From Halobacteriovorax sp. (GTDB lineage: Bacteria > Bdellovibrionota > Bacteriovoracia > Bacteriovoracales > Bacteriovoracaceae): a DNA stretch of 63,096 nt. Below the pieces are notes generated by a model. It was given only the letters and a program-made list of their open reading frames with translations, searched no databases and was not told the DNA's origin. Shown here one piece after another: positions 16,580 through 27,979 of the stretch (within the stretch, counting starts at the first letter, position 1; the number at the start of each line of letters is the position of its first letter). The stretch covers positions 1 through 63,096 of the forward strand of contig PBIO01000008.1 in assembly GCA_002720865.1 (NCBI GenBank), written 5' to 3'. The position numbers and the translations under genes are program-made.

Positions 16580-17331
16580 TCTGGCTCTAAGTCATTAAAG
16601 TACTTAATTTGAACTTTGATACCGTCATTAGTTTGAAGAATGTAGGGAATCGAAGAGTATTTGCTTAAGGTTAATTTAATCACTGGGGGATTTATAATTT
16701 TCTTCTTTGGGTTATTTACGTCTTCTTGCTCTTCTTCAAATATATTATATCTTAATCCTGAGACCGAATTTCCTGAAATCATGATATTCTCGGATGTCGT
16801 GCTCATTCTTTGCAGAGTCAGAACTTGCATTTGAGGAGTATCCATATAATTCCAGTTATTAAAACTTTTTAGTGTCAGATAGATATTTTTAGAGGTTGGA
16901 TCTTCTTTTTTAGATTTAATAAATAAACAGCTGGTGCAAGTTAGAGGAGTAGCGATATGGAACTTTGGCGTAACTATTAACTCTTCTTGTTTACGAAACG
17001 TCTTAGATTCATATTCGTATAAAACAATATTGGCCTTTTTATCAAAGGCGTACAGCTCTTTGACATGATCTTTTCCCAATATTTTTTCAATGCTGACGAA
17101 TTGAGGGATAAAGTCTTTGTTTATAATATAATCCATATTAATTCTTAAAATCTCACCGGTACTAACTCTGGCCATTTGCTGAGCCACAAAATGAATCCCC
17201 ATATCATTAGGGTCTCTAAACACCTCGAAGTTTTCTTCGGCATAGATATTGTCATTTTTTAAATACTCGTAGGCCCCGCGATAGATTTTGACTCCCCGAG
17301 GCTTACCAAATAGAGAATTCGTCATATTCAT
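16576..17331 (-). CDS. Hypothetical protein, unknown function
   Basis: 251 residues, no signal peptide or membrane helix. The sequence is mostly beta-like, with alternating hydrophobic residues. A CTSC pair (near residue 130) could bind metal or form a disulfide. I do not recognise a family. It stands alone, convergent with the DinG-like gene (four-base stop overlap) and divergent from the small membrane-protein gene. Confidence 0.6.
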   Translation of the reverse strand: MNMTNSLFGKPRGVKIYRGAYEYLKNDNIYAEENFEVFRDPNDMGIHFVAQQMARVSTGEILRINMDYIINKDFIPQFVSIEKILGKDHVKELYAFDKKANIVLYEYESKTFRKQEELIVTPKFHIATPLTCTSCLFIKSKKEDPTSKNIYLTLKSFNNWNYMDTPQMQVLTLQRMSTTSENIMISGNSVSGLRYNIFEEEQEDVNNPKKKIINPPVIKLTLSKYSSIPYILQTNDGIKVQIKYFNDLEPD

Positions 17332-17467
17332 ATTTTAGCCTACTTACAGAGCTAAACAAGTCGGTAAAAGCTTTATTGAAGACTAAATCTATCAATTTTC
17401 AGGACAATTTGGACCAATTGGGCCATAAATAGGGAACACACGTATTTTAACCTCTTTGGAGACTATG

Positions 17468-17812
17468 ATGAGTTACGAAGTTTATAAGTTTCTTCACTTT
17501 ATATGTTTATTTATGTTTATCTCAGGAATTTCCGCCAGCTTTTTAATGGAGAATCCTCCTAAGATTGCGAAGATTATGTCCGGCATCTCTTCTTTCCTTA
17601 TTTTAGTTGCTGGAATGGGACTTCTTGCTAGAACAATGCCTGGTGAAAAGTGGCCAGGTTGGATTCACGCGAAGATTACAATTTGGGGGCTAGTGGCCAT
17701 CCTTGGTCCAGTATTGGCTAAGAGATTGAAGTCAAATAGAGGTTTGGCCTTAATCGGAATTTTGATTTTAACTTTTGTTGCGGTTGGCTTGGCGATTTAT
17801 CAACCCTTCTAG
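17468..17812 (+). CDS. Small four-helix membrane protein (SirB2-like pattern)
   Basis: 115 residues with four hydrophobic helices. HFICLFMFISGI in the first helix and a WPGWIHAKI segment before the third resemble the SirB2/DUF2269 group of small inner-membrane proteins, which have conserved His and Trp residues. The assignment is tentative and the function unknown. The ATG at 17468 is preferred because GGAG lies six bases upstream; the ATG at 17465 and a TTG at 17456 are alternatives. The MATE transporter gene follows nine bases later, so an operon is likely. Confidence 0.6.
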   Translation: MSYEVYKFLHFICLFMFISGISASFLMENPPKIAKIMSGISSFLILVAGMGLLARTMPGEKWPGWIHAKITIWGLVAILGPVLAKRLKSNRGLALIGILILTFVAVGLAIYQPF

Positions 17813-17821
17813 GAATTAAAA

Positions 17822-19120
17822 ATGGAGAGAGAGGATTTTTCTTATAAGGGATTATTTCTCTTCTCTCTACCTTCAATACTCTCTTCTTTATTAGAACCCC
17901 TTAGTGCAACTATTGATACGGCCTTAGTTGGTCAGGTTAGCACTGAATGGCTGGGAGGTATGGCATTAGCCGTTACCTTACTAAGCTCCTTTACTTGGAT
18001 GTTTAATTTCCTTGTACATGCCTCAACTCAATCTGTGGCTTCAAGTATCGGTAGTGATACTGAAAATGTTTCTGAATCTGTAAAAACCGCCCTTCTTGTG
18101 GCGCTATTTATTGGCCTTGGGACTACCGTTTTTTTATGGGTCGCGAAGCCATTACTTTATCAAATGGTTGGGGTTACTCCGGAAATCTATGCCCATACTG
18201 ATACCTATTTCTCAATTCGGGTTTATGGTCATTGCTTTACCTTGCTTTACACAACTCTAATTTCATTATTGCGGGGACTAGGAAGAGTAAACTTGGGTTT
18301 CATCATGGTCGGGTTGACCACGATCATAAACGCTTCGATAACTTATTTAGCCCTTTTTGTTTTTGATTGGGGACTAGAAGGGGCTGCCTGGGGAACGACA
18401 AGTTCTTTCACTTTAGGAAGTATCATCTCTTTTATTATTCTTTTAAGAGATAAAAATATTAAAGGAAGGTTCTTCAAAAGCAAGATTAAGAAGGAGAAGT
18501 GGTTTAGATTCGGGAATAATTCGATCAATATTTTTGGTCGTTCATTTACTTTAACAACTTGTTTCTTTTTGTCCACAAGGTTTGCTTCAACTTTGGGAGT
18601 ACAAGATTTAGCTGCCCATCAAATTCTCCTTCAGGTTTGGTTATTTTGCTCGTTTCTATTAGATGGTGTCGCGGTAACGGGAACAGTTTTGGGGGCAAAG
18701 TATTTCTCCAAAGGGGAAAAACAGAAACTAAGATTAATTTACAAGAGACTTCTTATACTCGGAGCCCTCATCGGTTTTGCTTTTACTGTGGTGTATGCCA
18801 TTGGTGGAGAGTTTATAGTCTCGATGTTTAGTAATGATAATGGAGTAACAAGCATAATCTTTAGCTTCTGGTTAATGATAGTTCTTTCGCAATTTTTTAA
18901 TGCCATCGCATTTGTATACGATGGACTTCTTTTTGGTTTAGAAGAATTTAAATACTTGAGAAAACATATGATGATTGGTGGGGCTTTAGTATTTCTACCC
19001 ATTGCCATCTTTGGACAAATGAATGGATCTTTAGCTGTGATCTGGGCCGGAATGATTATCCTAAATATATATAGAGGCCTTAGCGGGTTCGCGAGAGTTA
19101 AGAGAGTTGTTTATGAGTAA
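17822..19120 (+). CDS. MATE-family (DinF-like) efflux transporter
   Basis: 432 residues with about twelve hydrophobic segments. The N-terminal LFLFSLPSILSSLLEPLSA and DTALVGQVSTEWLGG, and the repeat-half AAHQILLQVW, match the DinF branch of the MATE family. These transporters export organic cations or peptide/lipid compounds using Na+ or H+ gradients. The Na+-NQR encoded nearby would supply a Na+ gradient. The substrate cannot be inferred. The methyltransferase gene starts inside its last codons. Confidence 0.88.
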   Translation: MEREDFSYKGLFLFSLPSILSSLLEPLSATIDTALVGQVSTEWLGGMALAVTLLSSFTWMFNFLVHASTQSVASSIGSDTENVSESVKTALLVALFIGLGTTVFLWVAKPLLYQMVGVTPEIYAHTDTYFSIRVYGHCFTLLYTTLISLLRGLGRVNLGFIMVGLTTIINASITYLALFVFDWGLEGAAWGTTSSFTLGSIISFIILLRDKNIKGRFFKSKIKKEKWFRFGNNSINIFGRSFTLTTCFFLSTRFASTLGVQDLAAHQILLQVWLFCSFLLDGVAVTGTVLGAKYFSKGEKQKLRLIYKRLLILGALIGFAFTVVYAIGGEFIVSMFSNDNGVTSIIFSFWLMIVLSQFFNAIAFVYDGLLFGLEEFKYLRKHMMIGGALVFLPIAIFGQMNGSLAVIWAGMIILNIYRGLSGFARVKRVVYE

Positions 19121-19781
19121 AAAAGAGCCAGGAGCATCGGGCTTTAAAAAAGAGTACTGGGATGAGAATTATTCCAAACCCAGTGAAATGGATGGAATTG
19201 CTAATGCTAAAGAACATGTTGAGTATATGGATTTGGTGTTTCGTTTAGACTTTATCGATATTAGCTCCGTTATTGATTTTGGTTTCGGGACGGGACATCT
19301 ATTTAAACAGGCATTAAAAAAGTTCATTCCGTATCGATCCCACGGGATCGAGCCAAGTAAATTTATATTTGATAAAGCAGATATCGAAAAAATAAGACCT
19401 TGTTCATCGGCGAAGGTTAAACTTGAGAATATTGACCTTTGTCGATGGGCCAAAAAACAAAAAGAAAACTCGAAAACATTTGACCTTGGAATTTGTACCA
19501 GTGTTTTTCAATATTTATCGGATGAAGAGCTTAAGACTTGTTTGCCTATTATGGCGCAAAAAGTTAAATATCTTTACTTAAGTGTACCCACAGATAAAGA
19601 GCTAGATAGACAGGTAGATGACTTAGAGTTTCATGATCAGTATGCCCTTAGAAGAAGTAGGGCCTATTATCAAAAAATTCTTAAGCCTCATTTCACTTTT
19701 ATATCTAGTCGAATTCTTGAGAGTAAGGTACATTTTGACGAATCAAGTACAAGCTTTACTGATTTACTTTATAGATTTTAA
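19113..19781 (+). CDS. Class I SAM-dependent methyltransferase
   Basis: 222 residues. The SAM-binding motif I is [14 protein letters not shown], followed by HGIEPSKF (motif II region) and [12 protein letters not shown] (motif IV/V region). The fold is clear but the substrate is not. The ATG at 19113 is chosen over a TTG at 19107. It overlaps the MATE gene by eight bases, which suggests a joint operon rather than a functional link. Confidence 0.78.
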   Translation: MSKKEPGASGFKKEYWDENYSKPSEMDGIANAKEHVEYMDLVFRLDFIDISSVIDFGFGTGHLFKQALKKFIPYRSHGIEPSKFIFDKADIEKIRPCSSAKVKLENIDLCRWAKKQKENSKTFDLGICTSVFQYLSDEELKTCLPIMAQKVKYLYLSVPTDKELDRQVDDLEFHDQYALRRSRAYYQKILKPHFTFISSRILESKVHFDESSTSFTDLLYRF

Positions 19782-19795
19782 TGGTGGATATAATT

Positions 19796-20278
19796 ATGTC
19801 GAACTGCCCATGCGAAAGCGGAAGTGATTATTCAAAATGTTGTGAGCCTTTTCATAAAGGAACCGATCAACCCAAGACAGCTGAAGCTACCATGCGTTCA
19901 AGGTACAGTGCTTTTGTAAAAGGTGAAATCGACTATATATACGATAGCCATAACCCTGATACTCGCGGGGAAGTAAATAAAGACGAGATCAAGACTTGGT
20001 CTGAAAATTCTGAATGGCAAGGATTAGACATTCTTGATGTGCAAAAAGGTCAGGAGTCTGATGAAGTAGGGCGAGTTGAATTTGTAGCCCATTATGCTGT
20101 AGAGGAAGAGGAATTGGATCATCAAGAAGTTGCTGACTTTATCAAAAAAGATGGGCGTTGGTATTTTCACGATGGTGTAATTGTTAAGCAGCAGATTCAA
20201 AGAGAAGGACCAAAAGTTGGAAGAAATGATCCATGTCCATGTGGTTCAGGTAAAAAACATAAGAAATGCTGCTTATAA
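19796..20278 (+). CDS. YchJ-like protein with SEC-C zinc motifs at both ends
   Basis: 160 residues. SEC-C type zinc motifs sit at both ends: [13 protein letters not shown] at the start and [15 protein letters not shown] at the end. The middle, with [15 protein letters not shown] and a beta-rich stretch, is the YchJ/UPF0225 domain with an NTF2-like fold. SEC-C motifs contact SecB or nucleic acid in other proteins; the role of YchJ is not settled. GGTGGA lies seven bases before the ATG at 19796, so the upstream ATG at 19781 is less likely. Confidence 0.88.
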   Translation: MSNCPCESGSDYSKCCEPFHKGTDQPKTAEATMRSRYSAFVKGEIDYIYDSHNPDTRGEVNKDEIKTWSENSEWQGLDILDVQKGQESDEVGRVEFVAHYAVEEEELDHQEVADFIKKDGRWYFHDGVIVKQQIQREGPKVGRNDPCPCGSGKKHKKCCL

Positions 20279-20425
20279 AATAAGTATCTTTTTGACCTAA
20301 ATTAAAGTCATTTTGACATCAATCCTAAATCACACAGGCTCTAACTTACTGTAATCACTTTGTAATTCTTGGAAAAGCTTTTGCAATTTAATCCTTAGTA
20401 AAACTTGGTACAGGAGGTACCCCTT

Positions 20426-20842
20426 ATGCTTGAATTATCAACTTTAGAAATTATAGAGAAACAAATCCTACAAATTGAATCCTATCTTTGGGAAAAAGAA
20501 TTCGAAACAAGCTTTCGTATGAAGCGCCTCGTCGGTGACAATTGGGAGCTACTTTCTTGGAAAGAAGGGATAGGCCGTTTTCGCTTAACCTATACTAAAT
20601 TAGCCTCTTTTGAGCTTTCTGGCGGTGTTCCAGATATAGAAGTTCCCCTATCAGAGGCCAGTGATGAAATAAAATTAAGGATTGGACCTCATCTTGAGAA
20701 CTTCATGATGCGCTACTTTGAATTATCTAAAAAAATGGAAAATCAAACAAAAGGAATTGAATCCTTCAATAATTACTTAACTGACCTTCGTCAGAAAATA
20801 AGTGAATCCGGTGATGAGATTCGTCGCGTCGTGTCCGGTTAA
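20426..20842 (+). CDS. Hypothetical cytoplasmic protein, unknown function
   Basis: 138 residues, charged, alpha-helical at both ends with a central GRFRLTYTKL stretch. No family recognised and no signal peptide. The start is secure: AGGAGGT at 20412-20418 stands seven bases before the ATG, one of the strongest ribosome binding sites in the window, which suggests high expression. It is free-standing between the SEC-C gene and nqrA. Confidence 0.62.
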   Translation: MLELSTLEIIEKQILQIESYLWEKEFETSFRMKRLVGDNWELLSWKEGIGRFRLTYTKLASFELSGGVPDIEVPLSEASDEIKLRIGPHLENFMMRYFELSKKMENQTKGIESFNNYLTDLRQKISESGDEIRRVVSG

Positions 20843-20955
20843 TTTCCCATAGAGAAATAATAAATTTCCTATCTTTATAGTCTGGAAAAGATGCATGAAT
20901 ATCATTAGTATAGGGCATCTTAATACAACTAAAACAAAGTTAGGAAATTTGGCCT

Positions 20956-22299
20956 ATGGTACATGTCAAAAAAGGGCTGGACGTTCCCGTAAGTGGTGAA
21001 CCCGTTCAGACAATTAGCCCTGCTCTTACTACAAAAACAGTCGCATTAACTGGTCCAGACTATAATGGAATGAAACCTTCCATGCTGGTTAAGGTTGGTG
21101 ATGAAGTTAAAATCGGACAAGCTTTATTTGCCTGTAAAAAAGTTGAAGGAGTGATTTATACTTCTCCAGCTGGCGGAAAGGTTACAGAAATCAATCGTGG
21201 CGAAAAAAGGGTCTTTGAAACTCTTGTCATCGAAGTTGGCTCTGAAGAAGGGCATGTTGATTTCACTAAATACACCGGAAAAGAACCCAAAGATTTAAAC
21301 CGTGATGAAGTTGAAGGCTTACTTGTCGAGTCCGGTCTCTGGACGGCTCTTAGAACAAGACCTTTTTCTAAAAATCCTGAACTAGGTTCTGAGCCCCACA
21401 GTATTTTTGTTAATGCTATGGATACCAATCCTCTTTGCCCAGACCCACAGGTCGTAATTAACGATAATAGTGGGGACTTTAAAAATGGTGTTAAAGTTTT
21501 AACTCATTTAACGTCTGGAAAAGTACATCTTGTTAAAAAAGCTGGCTCCAATATTGAAGGCCCAAACTGTAACGACGTAAATGTTCACGAGTTTAGTGGA
21601 GTCCACCCTGCTGGTAATGTGGGAACACATATTCATTTTATCGACCCTGTTCATGCCAATAAAATAGTCTGGTCAATTGGGTATCAAGATGTCATCGCCA
21701 TTGGAAAACTTTTTTCTACTGGAAAGCTACACCTCGAAAGAGTTGTCTCAATTGCCGGCCCCCAAGTAAAAAGTCCAAAGCTTGTAAAGACAAGACTAGG
21801 AGCAAACCTTTCGGATCTAACCGCTGGTGAGCTCAAAGACGGAGAAAACCGAATCATTAGTGGTTCACTCCTAAATGGTACTCAGGTTCAAGGTCCATTT
21901 AACTATCTAGGGCGCTACCATAATCAAATTACAGTTTTAAGTGAGGGGCGTGATAGAGAATTTTTAGGATGGCAGATGCCAGGTATGAAAAAATTCTCGG
22001 TAACCCGTGCCTTTGTTGGAAAACTTTTTAATAAGAAGTTTGATATGCATACTAATCAAAATGGTTCTTATCGTGCCATGGTTCCAATCGGAAATTATGA
22101 AAAGATGATGCCACTTGATATGCTTCCCACTCAGCTTATTAGAGCACTTTTAACTCATGATACAGACTTGGCTCAAAAGCTGGGATGTCTCGAGTTAGAC
22201 GAAGAAGACTTAGCACTATGTACATTTGCTAGTGTGGGTAAAAAAGATTTCGGACCAGTACTAAGAGAAAATTTAATAATGATTGAGAAGGAAGGATAA
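20956..22299 (+). CDS. nqrA: Na+-translocating NADH:quinone reductase subunit A
   Basis: 447 residues, standard NqrA length. The N-terminal [11 protein letters not shown], the [10 protein letters not shown] lipoyl-like segment and the [10 protein letters not shown] stretch are diagnostic. NqrA is the cytoplasmic peripheral subunit next to the quinone site. It is the first gene of nqrABCDEF, each overlapping or a few bases from the next, so the whole set is one transcript. The operon pumps Na+ during NADH oxidation by ubiquinone, as is usual in marine bacteria. Confidence 0.96.
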   Translation: MVHVKKGLDVPVSGEPVQTISPALTTKTVALTGPDYNGMKPSMLVKVGDEVKIGQALFACKKVEGVIYTSPAGGKVTEINRGEKRVFETLVIEVGSEEGHVDFTKYTGKEPKDLNRDEVEGLLVESGLWTALRTRPFSKNPELGSEPHSIFVNAMDTNPLCPDPQVVINDNSGDFKNGVKVLTHLTSGKVHLVKKAGSNIEGPNCNDVNVHEFSGVHPAGNVGTHIHFIDPVHANKIVWSIGYQDVIAIGKLFSTGKLHLERVVSIAGPQVKSPKLVKTRLGANLSDLTAGELKDGENRIISGSLLNGTQVQGPFNYLGRYHNQITVLSEGRDREFLGWQMPGMKKFSVTRAFVGKLFNKKFDMHTNQNGSYRAMVPIGNYEKMMPLDMLPTQLIRALLTHDTDLAQKLGCLELDEEDLALCTFASVGKKDFGPVLRENLIMIEKEG

Positions 22300-23507
22300 T
22301 GAAGTTCTTGCGAGACTTGCTGGATAGCCAGCATTCGAAATTCGACAAGGGAGGAAAACTTGAGAAGTTTTACCCCATGTACGAAATGATCGACACATTT
22401 GTTTATACTCCCGGTGATGTAACCAAGGGGAGTGTTCACTTAAGAGATACTATAGATTTGAAAAGAACTATGGTTACTGTAGCAATGGCTTTAGGACCTT
22501 GTATCCTAATGGCCCTTTACAACACAGGCTTCCAGGCAAATACGGCTTTATCTGGAATGGGGGCAACTGTTGCTTCAGGGTGGAGAGGAGAAATCCTTTC
22601 AACACTTGGGCTTGGAGTAAACCCAGCAAACCTAATCGCCAATATGGTTCACGGTCTTCTTTATTTTCTTCCCATATTCCTAGTCACGAATATCGTAGGT
22701 GGATTTTGGGAAGTGATTTTCGCCACAGTAAGAAAACATGAAATTAATGAAGGTTTTCTTGTTACTGGTATTCTTTTTCCGTTAACTCTTCCTGCTACTA
22801 TTCCTCTTTGGCAAGTTGCACTAGGTATTACCTTCGGTGTCGTAATCGCTAAAGAAATTTTTGGTGGAACAGGTAAAAACTTTTTAAACGTGGCATTGAC
22901 CGCAAGAGCATTCTTATTTTTCGCTTATCCTGCACAAATATCGGGTGATGCTGTTTGGATTGCTGCAGACGGGTTTACAGGAGCTACGGCCTTAGGTCAG
23001 GCTGCTGCTGGTGGAGTTGCTGCTATTACTTCTAGCTGGAATGAAGCTTTTCTTGGGCTCATACCTGGCTCAATGGGTGAGACCTCAACTTTAGCATGTT
23101 TATTGGGGGCAGGTTTTCTCGTCTATACGGGAATTGGGTCTTGGAGGATCATGCTCTCACTATTAGTTAGTGCTGGAGTCTTTGCTCTACTTCTCAACTT
23201 TATTGGTTCGGGAACGAATCCAATGTTCGGGCTACCAGCTCACTGGCACTTCGTTCTAGGTGGGTTTGCTTTTGGTCTTGTTTTTATGGCCACTGACCCA
23301 GTCACAGGAGCCATGACCTTTAAAGGACAGTATTTCTATGGGGCTTTAATTGGCGTGATGGTGATACTTGTTAGAGTTATAAACCCTGCTTTTCCTGAAG
23401 GGATGATGCTCGCGATTCTTTTTGGTAACTGCTTTGCTCCTCTCATCGACTGGTTTGTTGTAGATGGAGATATTAAAAGAAGGGAGGCGCGTAATGCACA
23501 AGGATAG
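22299..23507 (+). CDS. nqrB: Na+-NQR subunit B
   Basis: 402 residues, about ten membrane helices. It carries riboflavin and a covalently bound FMN; the FMN-attachment motif (S/T)GAT is seen in [13 protein letters not shown]. It forms much of the Na+ channel with NqrD and NqrE. The ATG overlaps the nqrA stop by one base and nqrC begins inside its 3' end. Confidence 0.96.
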   Translation: MKFLRDLLDSQHSKFDKGGKLEKFYPMYEMIDTFVYTPGDVTKGSVHLRDTIDLKRTMVTVAMALGPCILMALYNTGFQANTALSGMGATVASGWRGEILSTLGLGVNPANLIANMVHGLLYFLPIFLVTNIVGGFWEVIFATVRKHEINEGFLVTGILFPLTLPATIPLWQVALGITFGVVIAKEIFGGTGKNFLNVALTARAFLFFAYPAQISGDAVWIAADGFTGATALGQAAAGGVAAITSSWNEAFLGLIPGSMGETSTLACLLGAGFLVYTGIGSWRIMLSLLVSAGVFALLLNFIGSGTNPMFGLPAHWHFVLGGFAFGLVFMATDPVTGAMTFKGQYFYGALIGVMVILVRVINPAFPEGMMLAILFGNCFAPLIDWFVVDGDIKRREARNAQG

Positions 23508-24285
23508 TACCGCAAAAACACTTCTTGTCGCTTTTCTACTTTGCCTGACCTGCTCAGTTCTAGTTTCAACTGCCGCGGTGAAATTGAAATCCAGGCAAGT
23601 TGAAAACAAAAAGCTAGATATAAAGAAAAACCTTCTTCTGGCCTCAAAGCTTATTAAGCCGACAGCAAGTAAAGATGAAATTAATGAAGCTTATAAAAAT
23701 GTTGAGGCAAAACTTGTTGATTTAGAGACTGGTGAATTCGTAACAGATATGGACCCGGGATCTTTTGATGCGGTTAAGGCGAGCAAGGATCCAAAGAGAA
23801 ATGTAATAATCCCTTCAGATAAAGACATTGCAAAAATTAAGCGCCGTTCAAAAATTGAAAAGATCTATTTTGTGAAAGAAAACGGAGTGATCAAACAAAT
23901 TGTATTACCTGTAAATGGGAAAGGGCTTTGGTCTACTCTTTATGGATTTATGGTTCTAGGCACAGATACTAAAACTGTTCTTGGACTTGGGTTTTATCAG
24001 CATGGTGAAACCGCAGGTTTAGGTGGTGAGGTCGATAACCCAAAGTGGAAAGCACAATGGGCCGGAAAAGTAGCATTTGATAATGATTGGAATCCCGTTT
24101 TAAAAGTCGTTAAAGGTGGCGTAGTAGAGGGAACTTCTACAAGTCAACACGAAGTCGATGGACTTTCCGGAGCTACTATTACTGGTAATGGAGTAACTGG
24201 GCTGGTCAATTATTGGTTAGGCTCTCATGGGTTTGGTTCTTTCTTAGCAAAATTTAGAGCCTCTCAAACTCAAGGAGGAATGTAA
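23494..24285 (+). CDS. nqrC: Na+-NQR subunit C
   Basis: 263 residues with one N-terminal membrane helix and a periplasmic FMN domain. The flavinylation motif is SGATIT in [14 protein letters not shown], the target of ApbE. The start is placed at the ATG at 23494, which has GGGAGG seven bases upstream and overlaps nqrB by 14 bases; an upstream in-frame ATG at 23464 has no such site. Confidence 0.95.
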   Translation: MHKDSTAKTLLVAFLLCLTCSVLVSTAAVKLKSRQVENKKLDIKKNLLLASKLIKPTASKDEINEAYKNVEAKLVDLETGEFVTDMDPGSFDAVKASKDPKRNVIIPSDKDIAKIKRRSKIEKIYFVKENGVIKQIVLPVNGKGLWSTLYGFMVLGTDTKTVLGLGFYQHGETAGLGGEVDNPKWKAQWAGKVAFDNDWNPVLKVVKGGVVEGTSTSQHEVDGLSGATITGNGVTGLVNYWLGSHGFGSFLAKFRASQTQGGM

Positions 24286-24902
24286 TGAAAATTAAAGAGA
24301 CACTTTTCAATCCTCTTTTTAAAGATAATCCAATCGCCCTGCAGATATTAGGAATTTGCTCTGCTCTGGCTGTTACAACTAAACTAGAGACATCTTTGGT
24401 TATGTCCGCCGCTGTTGTTGCTGTTTGTGGTTTTTCAAATTTATTTGTTTCTATTATTAGAAATCATATTCCAAGTAGTATTCGAATTATTGCTCAAATG
24501 ATCGTTATTGCATCGTTAGTTATTCTTACGGATCAGATCTTAAAAGCTTTTTTGTATGATGTTGCTAAAGGACTCTCAGTTTATATTTCCCTCATTATTA
24601 CAAATTGTATTGTGATGGGAAGAACGGAAGGTTTTGCCATGAAAAATGGCCCATTCATCAGCTTCGTTGATGGAATTGGTAACGGACTTGGGTATTCAAT
24701 CGTTTTAATTTTTGTTGGGTTCTTTAGAGAGCTTTTTGGCTCAGGAACTTTGATGGGTTATAAAGTTCTTCCACTCGTTGCAGACGGGGGATGGTATCAG
24801 CCAAATGGCATGGCCCTTCTTTCACCAAGTGCTTTTTTCTTAATCGGATTTTTTATTTGGGGTCTAAGGACTTGGAAGAAAGATCAGGTTGAGACGGAGT
24901 AG
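24285..24902 (+). CDS. nqrD: Na+-NQR subunit D
   Basis: 205 residues, six membrane helices. The [21 protein letters not shown] start and the [13 protein letters not shown] half-helix region are family signatures. The latter Cys, with its partner in NqrE, coordinates the intramembrane Fe-S cluster. One-base overlap with nqrC. Confidence 0.96.
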   Translation: MKIKETLFNPLFKDNPIALQILGICSALAVTTKLETSLVMSAAVVAVCGFSNLFVSIIRNHIPSSIRIIAQMIVIASLVILTDQILKAFLYDVAKGLSVYISLIITNCIVMGRTEGFAMKNGPFISFVDGIGNGLGYSIVLIFVGFFRELFGSGTLMGYKVLPLVADGGWYQPNGMALLSPSAFFLIGFFIWGLRTWKKDQVETE

Positions 24903-24910
24903 GGGGATAT

Positions 24911-25522
24911 ATGTTTGAACATTATTTAAGTTTATTTTTAAAAGCGGTTTTTGTAGAGAACTTAGCGCTTTCATTCTTCCTAGGTATGTGTACCTTTTTG
25001 GCAGTATCTAAAAAAGTTAGTACTTCAATTGGGCTAGGAATTGCGGTCGTCGTTGTTCAGTCTATTACAATTCCAGTTAATAATTTAATTTATAACTATC
25101 TTTTAAAAGAAGGAGCCTTGTCTTGGGCCGGAATGCCGGAAGTCGACCTTTCCTTTCTTGGTGTTATTTCTTATATCGGTGTTATTGCAGCCATGGTGCA
25201 AATTTTGGAAATGACACTCGATAAATTTTTTCCAGCACTCTATAGCGCTCTTGGGATTTTCTTACCCCTAATCACTGTGAATTGTGCCATTCTTGGTGGT
25301 TCACTCTTTATGGTGGAAAGAGATTATACGTTCGTAGAGTCTGTTGTTTTTGGCGTTGGATCCGGAACAGGTTGGGCCCTGGCTATTATGGCACTTGCAG
25401 GGATTAGAGAAAAAATGCGTTATTCTGATGTTCCTGACGGGTTAAGGGGCTTAGGGATAACTTTTATTACTGTAGGATTAATGGCCTTAGGGTTTCTAGC
25501 CTTCAGTGGAATTCAATTATAA
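24911..25522 (+). CDS. nqrE: Na+-NQR subunit E
   Basis: 203 residues, six membrane helices, homologous to and inverted relative to Nqr[20 protein letters not shown] at the N-terminus and [14 protein letters not shown] contain the cysteines for the intramembrane Fe-S cluster. Eight bases after nqrD. Confidence 0.96.
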   Translation: MFEHYLSLFLKAVFVENLALSFFLGMCTFLAVSKKVSTSIGLGIAVVVVQSITIPVNNLIYNYLLKEGALSWAGMPEVDLSFLGVISYIGVIAAMVQILEMTLDKFFPALYSALGIFLPLITVNCAILGGSLFMVERDYTFVESVVFGVGSGTGWALAIMALAGIREKMRYSDVPDGLRGLGITFITVGLMALGFLAFSGIQL

Positions 25523-25534
25523 AGAGAGAATAAA

Positions 25535-26758
25535 ATGAATGAAATTGTTTTAGGCGTTACCATGTTTACTGCGATTGTGCTTGCCCTCGTGCTTGTCATT
25601 TTATTCGCAAAATCCAAGCTCGTTGCTTCTGGCCCCGTTAAATTAAATATTAATGGTGAAAAAGATATAGAAGTTGGGGCTGGTGGAAAATTATTAAATG
25701 TTCTTGCCGACGAAAAGCTCTTTGTTTCTTCCGCATGCGGCGGTGGTGGGACCTGTGGCCAATGTAAAGTTAACGTCCTAGAAGGCGGCGGAGAAATTCT
25801 TCAAACTGAACTTTCGCATATTACGAAAAAAGAAGCTCGTGAAGGATGCAGGCTTTCATGTCAGGTTGCAGTTAAGCAAGACATGAAAATTGAAGTACCT
25901 GAAGAAGTATTTGGGGTTAAAAAATGGGAATGTACTGTTAGGTCTAACCATAACGTAGCAACCTTTATTAAAGAGCTTGTTCTAGACTTACCTGAAGGGG
26001 AGAGTGTTCCTTTTAGAGCAGGTGGATTTATTCAAATTGAAAGACCTCCAGGACTTACAATTGACTATAAAGACTTTGATGTTGAGGATGAATATAAAGG
26101 GGACTGGGACCATTTTAATATCTGGCAATATAAGTCCTATGTTCCGGACGAGACAATTAGGGCCTATTCAATGGCAAACTATCCTGAAGAGACTGGAATG
26201 ATCATGTTAAACGTGAGAATCGCTTCTCCTCCCCCTCGTTTGCCAGATGTTGAGCCTGGGAAAATGAGCTCATATATTTTCAATCTTAAGCCAGGTGATA
26301 AGTGTACGATCTCAGGACCTTTTGGTGAGTTCTTCGCAAGAGATACGAAAAAAGAAATGATCTTTGTTGGAGGTGGAGCAGGGATGGCGCCAATGCGCTC
26401 TCATATCTTTGACCAATTTAGAAGGATCAAGACAGATCGAAAAGTAACTTTTTGGTATGGAGCAAGATCAAAAAGGGAAATGTTCTATATCGATGATTTT
26501 GATACTATTCAAAAAGAAAATGAAAACTTTACTTGGCACTGTGCTCTTTCAGATGCCTTACCGGAAGATAATTGGGAAGGGTATACCGGATTTATTCACC
26601 AAGTTCTTTACGATAATTACCTTAAAGACCATCCAGCACCAGAAGACTGTGAGTATTACCTCTGTGGTCCTCCAATTATGAATAAATGTGTAATTGATAT
26701 GCTTGTTGATCTAGGTGTAGAGCGTGAAGATATTATGCTGGATGATTTCGGAGGCTAA
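25535..26758 (+). CDS. nqrF: Na+-NQR subunit F (NADH dehydrogenase subunit)
   Basis: 407 residues. One N-terminal membrane helix is followed by a plant-type [2Fe-2S] domain ([12 protein letters not shown] with a later CRLSCQV), an FAD domain (RAYSMANYP) and an NADH domain ([20 protein letters not shown]). Electrons enter the complex here. It ends in the GG typical of NqrF. Its last bases contain the ribosome binding site, and perhaps the start, of apbE. Confidence 0.97.
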   Translation: MNEIVLGVTMFTAIVLALVLVILFAKSKLVASGPVKLNINGEKDIEVGAGGKLLNVLADEKLFVSSACGGGGTCGQCKVNVLEGGGEILQTELSHITKKEAREGCRLSCQVAVKQDMKIEVPEEVFGVKKWECTVRSNHNVATFIKELVLDLPEGESVPFRAGGFIQIERPPGLTIDYKDFDVEDEYKGDWDHFNIWQYKSYVPDETIRAYSMANYPEETGMIMLNVRIASPPPRLPDVEPGKMSSYIFNLKPGDKCTISGPFGEFFARDTKKEMIFVGGGAGMAPMRSHIFDQFRRIKTDRKVTFWYGARSKREMFYIDDFDTIQKENENFTWHCALSDALPEDNWEGYTGFIHQVLYDNYLKDHPAPEDCEYYLCGPPIMNKCVIDMLVDLGVEREDIMLDDFGG

Positions 26759-27785
26759 AATTAAGCTAGTTTTCGCCTTAGGGGCCTTTTTTATTCTGAT
26801 AGGCTGCCAAAAGAAAGTAGAGCCTTCCCACATTGTGGGAAGGACTATGGGAACCACGTATTCAATAAAGTATTACTCCACAAAGACTAAGCCAGATATT
26901 AAACAGGTCAATAAAGAAGTAAATAGACTTCTAATTGAAGTAAATAGACAAATGTCTACTTACATACCTACTTCTGAAATATCTCGATTCAACCGTGAAA
27001 TTAAAAGCCAAACGGCCTTTCCTATAAGTGATGATTTCTACTTTGTTTTAAAGAAGTCATTAGAAATTTCAAGAAAGACAGGAGGGCAGTTTGATCCAAC
27101 AATTGGTCCCCTCGTGAATTTATGGGGATTCGGCCCAAATGGGGTTAAAAAGGTTCCTACAGAGGCTCAAATTAAGAAGGCTAAGTCTAGAGTCGGCTTT
27201 GAAAAACTTAGCTTAGATAGTCAAAATAAAAGAATTTCAAAATCAATAGATAATCTCTATTTAGATTTATCAGCTTCAGCTAAAGGCTTTGGGGTCGATA
27301 AAATCTCGCAGTATTTAGAAACTTTAAAAATTGAAAACTATATGGTTGAAATTGGAGGAGAGGTTCGAACTAAAGGCAGTAAAGGGGAGGCTCCATGGAG
27401 AATTGCAATTGAAGCTCCTCATCCAACTGACCAGTCAAAACCTTTTCAAAAAATTCTTGATTTAAATGAACACGCCGTTGCAACGAGCGGAAACTATCGT
27501 AATTACTTTGAAAAAAATGGGAAGAAGTTTGGGCATACAATAGACTTTCGGACCGGACGTCCAACAGAACATACTTTAGCTTCAGTTTCAGTTATTACAA
27601 AAGCTTCGTGTACTGAAGCAGATGCTTTGGCAACTGCACTAATGGTTATGGGACCTTTAAAGGCCCTAAAGTTTGCAGAATTAAATGGTATAAAGGCCTT
27701 ATTCGTCTATAAACTTTCAGGTCAGACTGAGGGAACTTTTGTAGAAGAGTCTACATCACACTTTAAGAAGGAATTTCGCTTATGA
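26742..27785 (+). CDS. apbE: FAD:protein FMN transferase (lipoprotein ApbE)
   Basis: About 347 residues. Attaches FMN to Thr of NqrB and NqrC. Signatures: [14 protein letters not shown] near the start, [12 protein letters not shown], the GGEVRTKG metal/FAD segment and [20 protein letters not shown]. The N-terminus is a lipoprotein signal ending in LIGC. The start is ambiguous: a GTG at 26724 and an ATG at 26742 lie inside nqrF, but GGAGG at 26750-26754 points to an ATT codon at 26760, from which a textbook lipoprotein signal would begin. I list the ATG. It belongs functionally and transcriptionally to the nqr operon. Confidence 0.92.
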   Translation: MISEAKIKLVFALGAFFILIGCQKKVEPSHIVGRTMGTTYSIKYYSTKTKPDIKQVNKEVNRLLIEVNRQMSTYIPTSEISRFNREIKSQTAFPISDDFYFVLKKSLEISRKTGGQFDPTIGPLVNLWGFGPNGVKKVPTEAQIKKAKSRVGFEKLSLDSQNKRISKSIDNLYLDLSASAKGFGVDKISQYLETLKIENYMVEIGGEVRTKGSKGEAPWRIAIEAPHPTDQSKPFQKILDLNEHAVATSGNYRNYFEKNGKKFGHTIDFRTGRPTEHTLASVSVITKASCTEADALATALMVMGPLKALKFAELNGIKALFVYKLSGQTEGTFVEESTSHFKKEFRL

Positions 27786-27979
27786 AGATATTTTTTATCA
27801 CCTTTGGAGCGATGTTAACTGTTATCTTTCTTATGGCCATTGGAGCTATCTTTAATAAAAAGGTGCTAAAAGGCTCTTGTGGTGGTCTAGGAAAGATTAT
27901 GGGCGAAGACTGTATGTTTTGCGAAAAAAAAGATGAATGTGAAAAGGATAATTCTGAAAATGAGACCTTTGACGTTTAG
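27782..27979 (+). CDS. nqrM: NqrM, Na+-NQR maturation protein
   Basis: 65 residues: one membrane helix, then the GSCGG motif and a Cys cluster (CMFCEKKDEC). This matches the small NqrM/DUF539 protein that delivers iron to the NqrD/NqrE site. It overlaps apbE by four bases and closes the nqr operon. Its stop shares TTAG with the convergent radical SAM gene. Confidence 0.92.
   Translation: MKIFFITFGAMLTVIFLMAIGAIFNKKVLKGSCGGLGKIMGEDCMFCEKKDECEKDNSENETFDV

Noticed and set aside
23240-23270. CTGGCACTTCG resembling a sigma-54 box in nqrB
   Set aside because: No GC at the required ten-base distance and fully coding.
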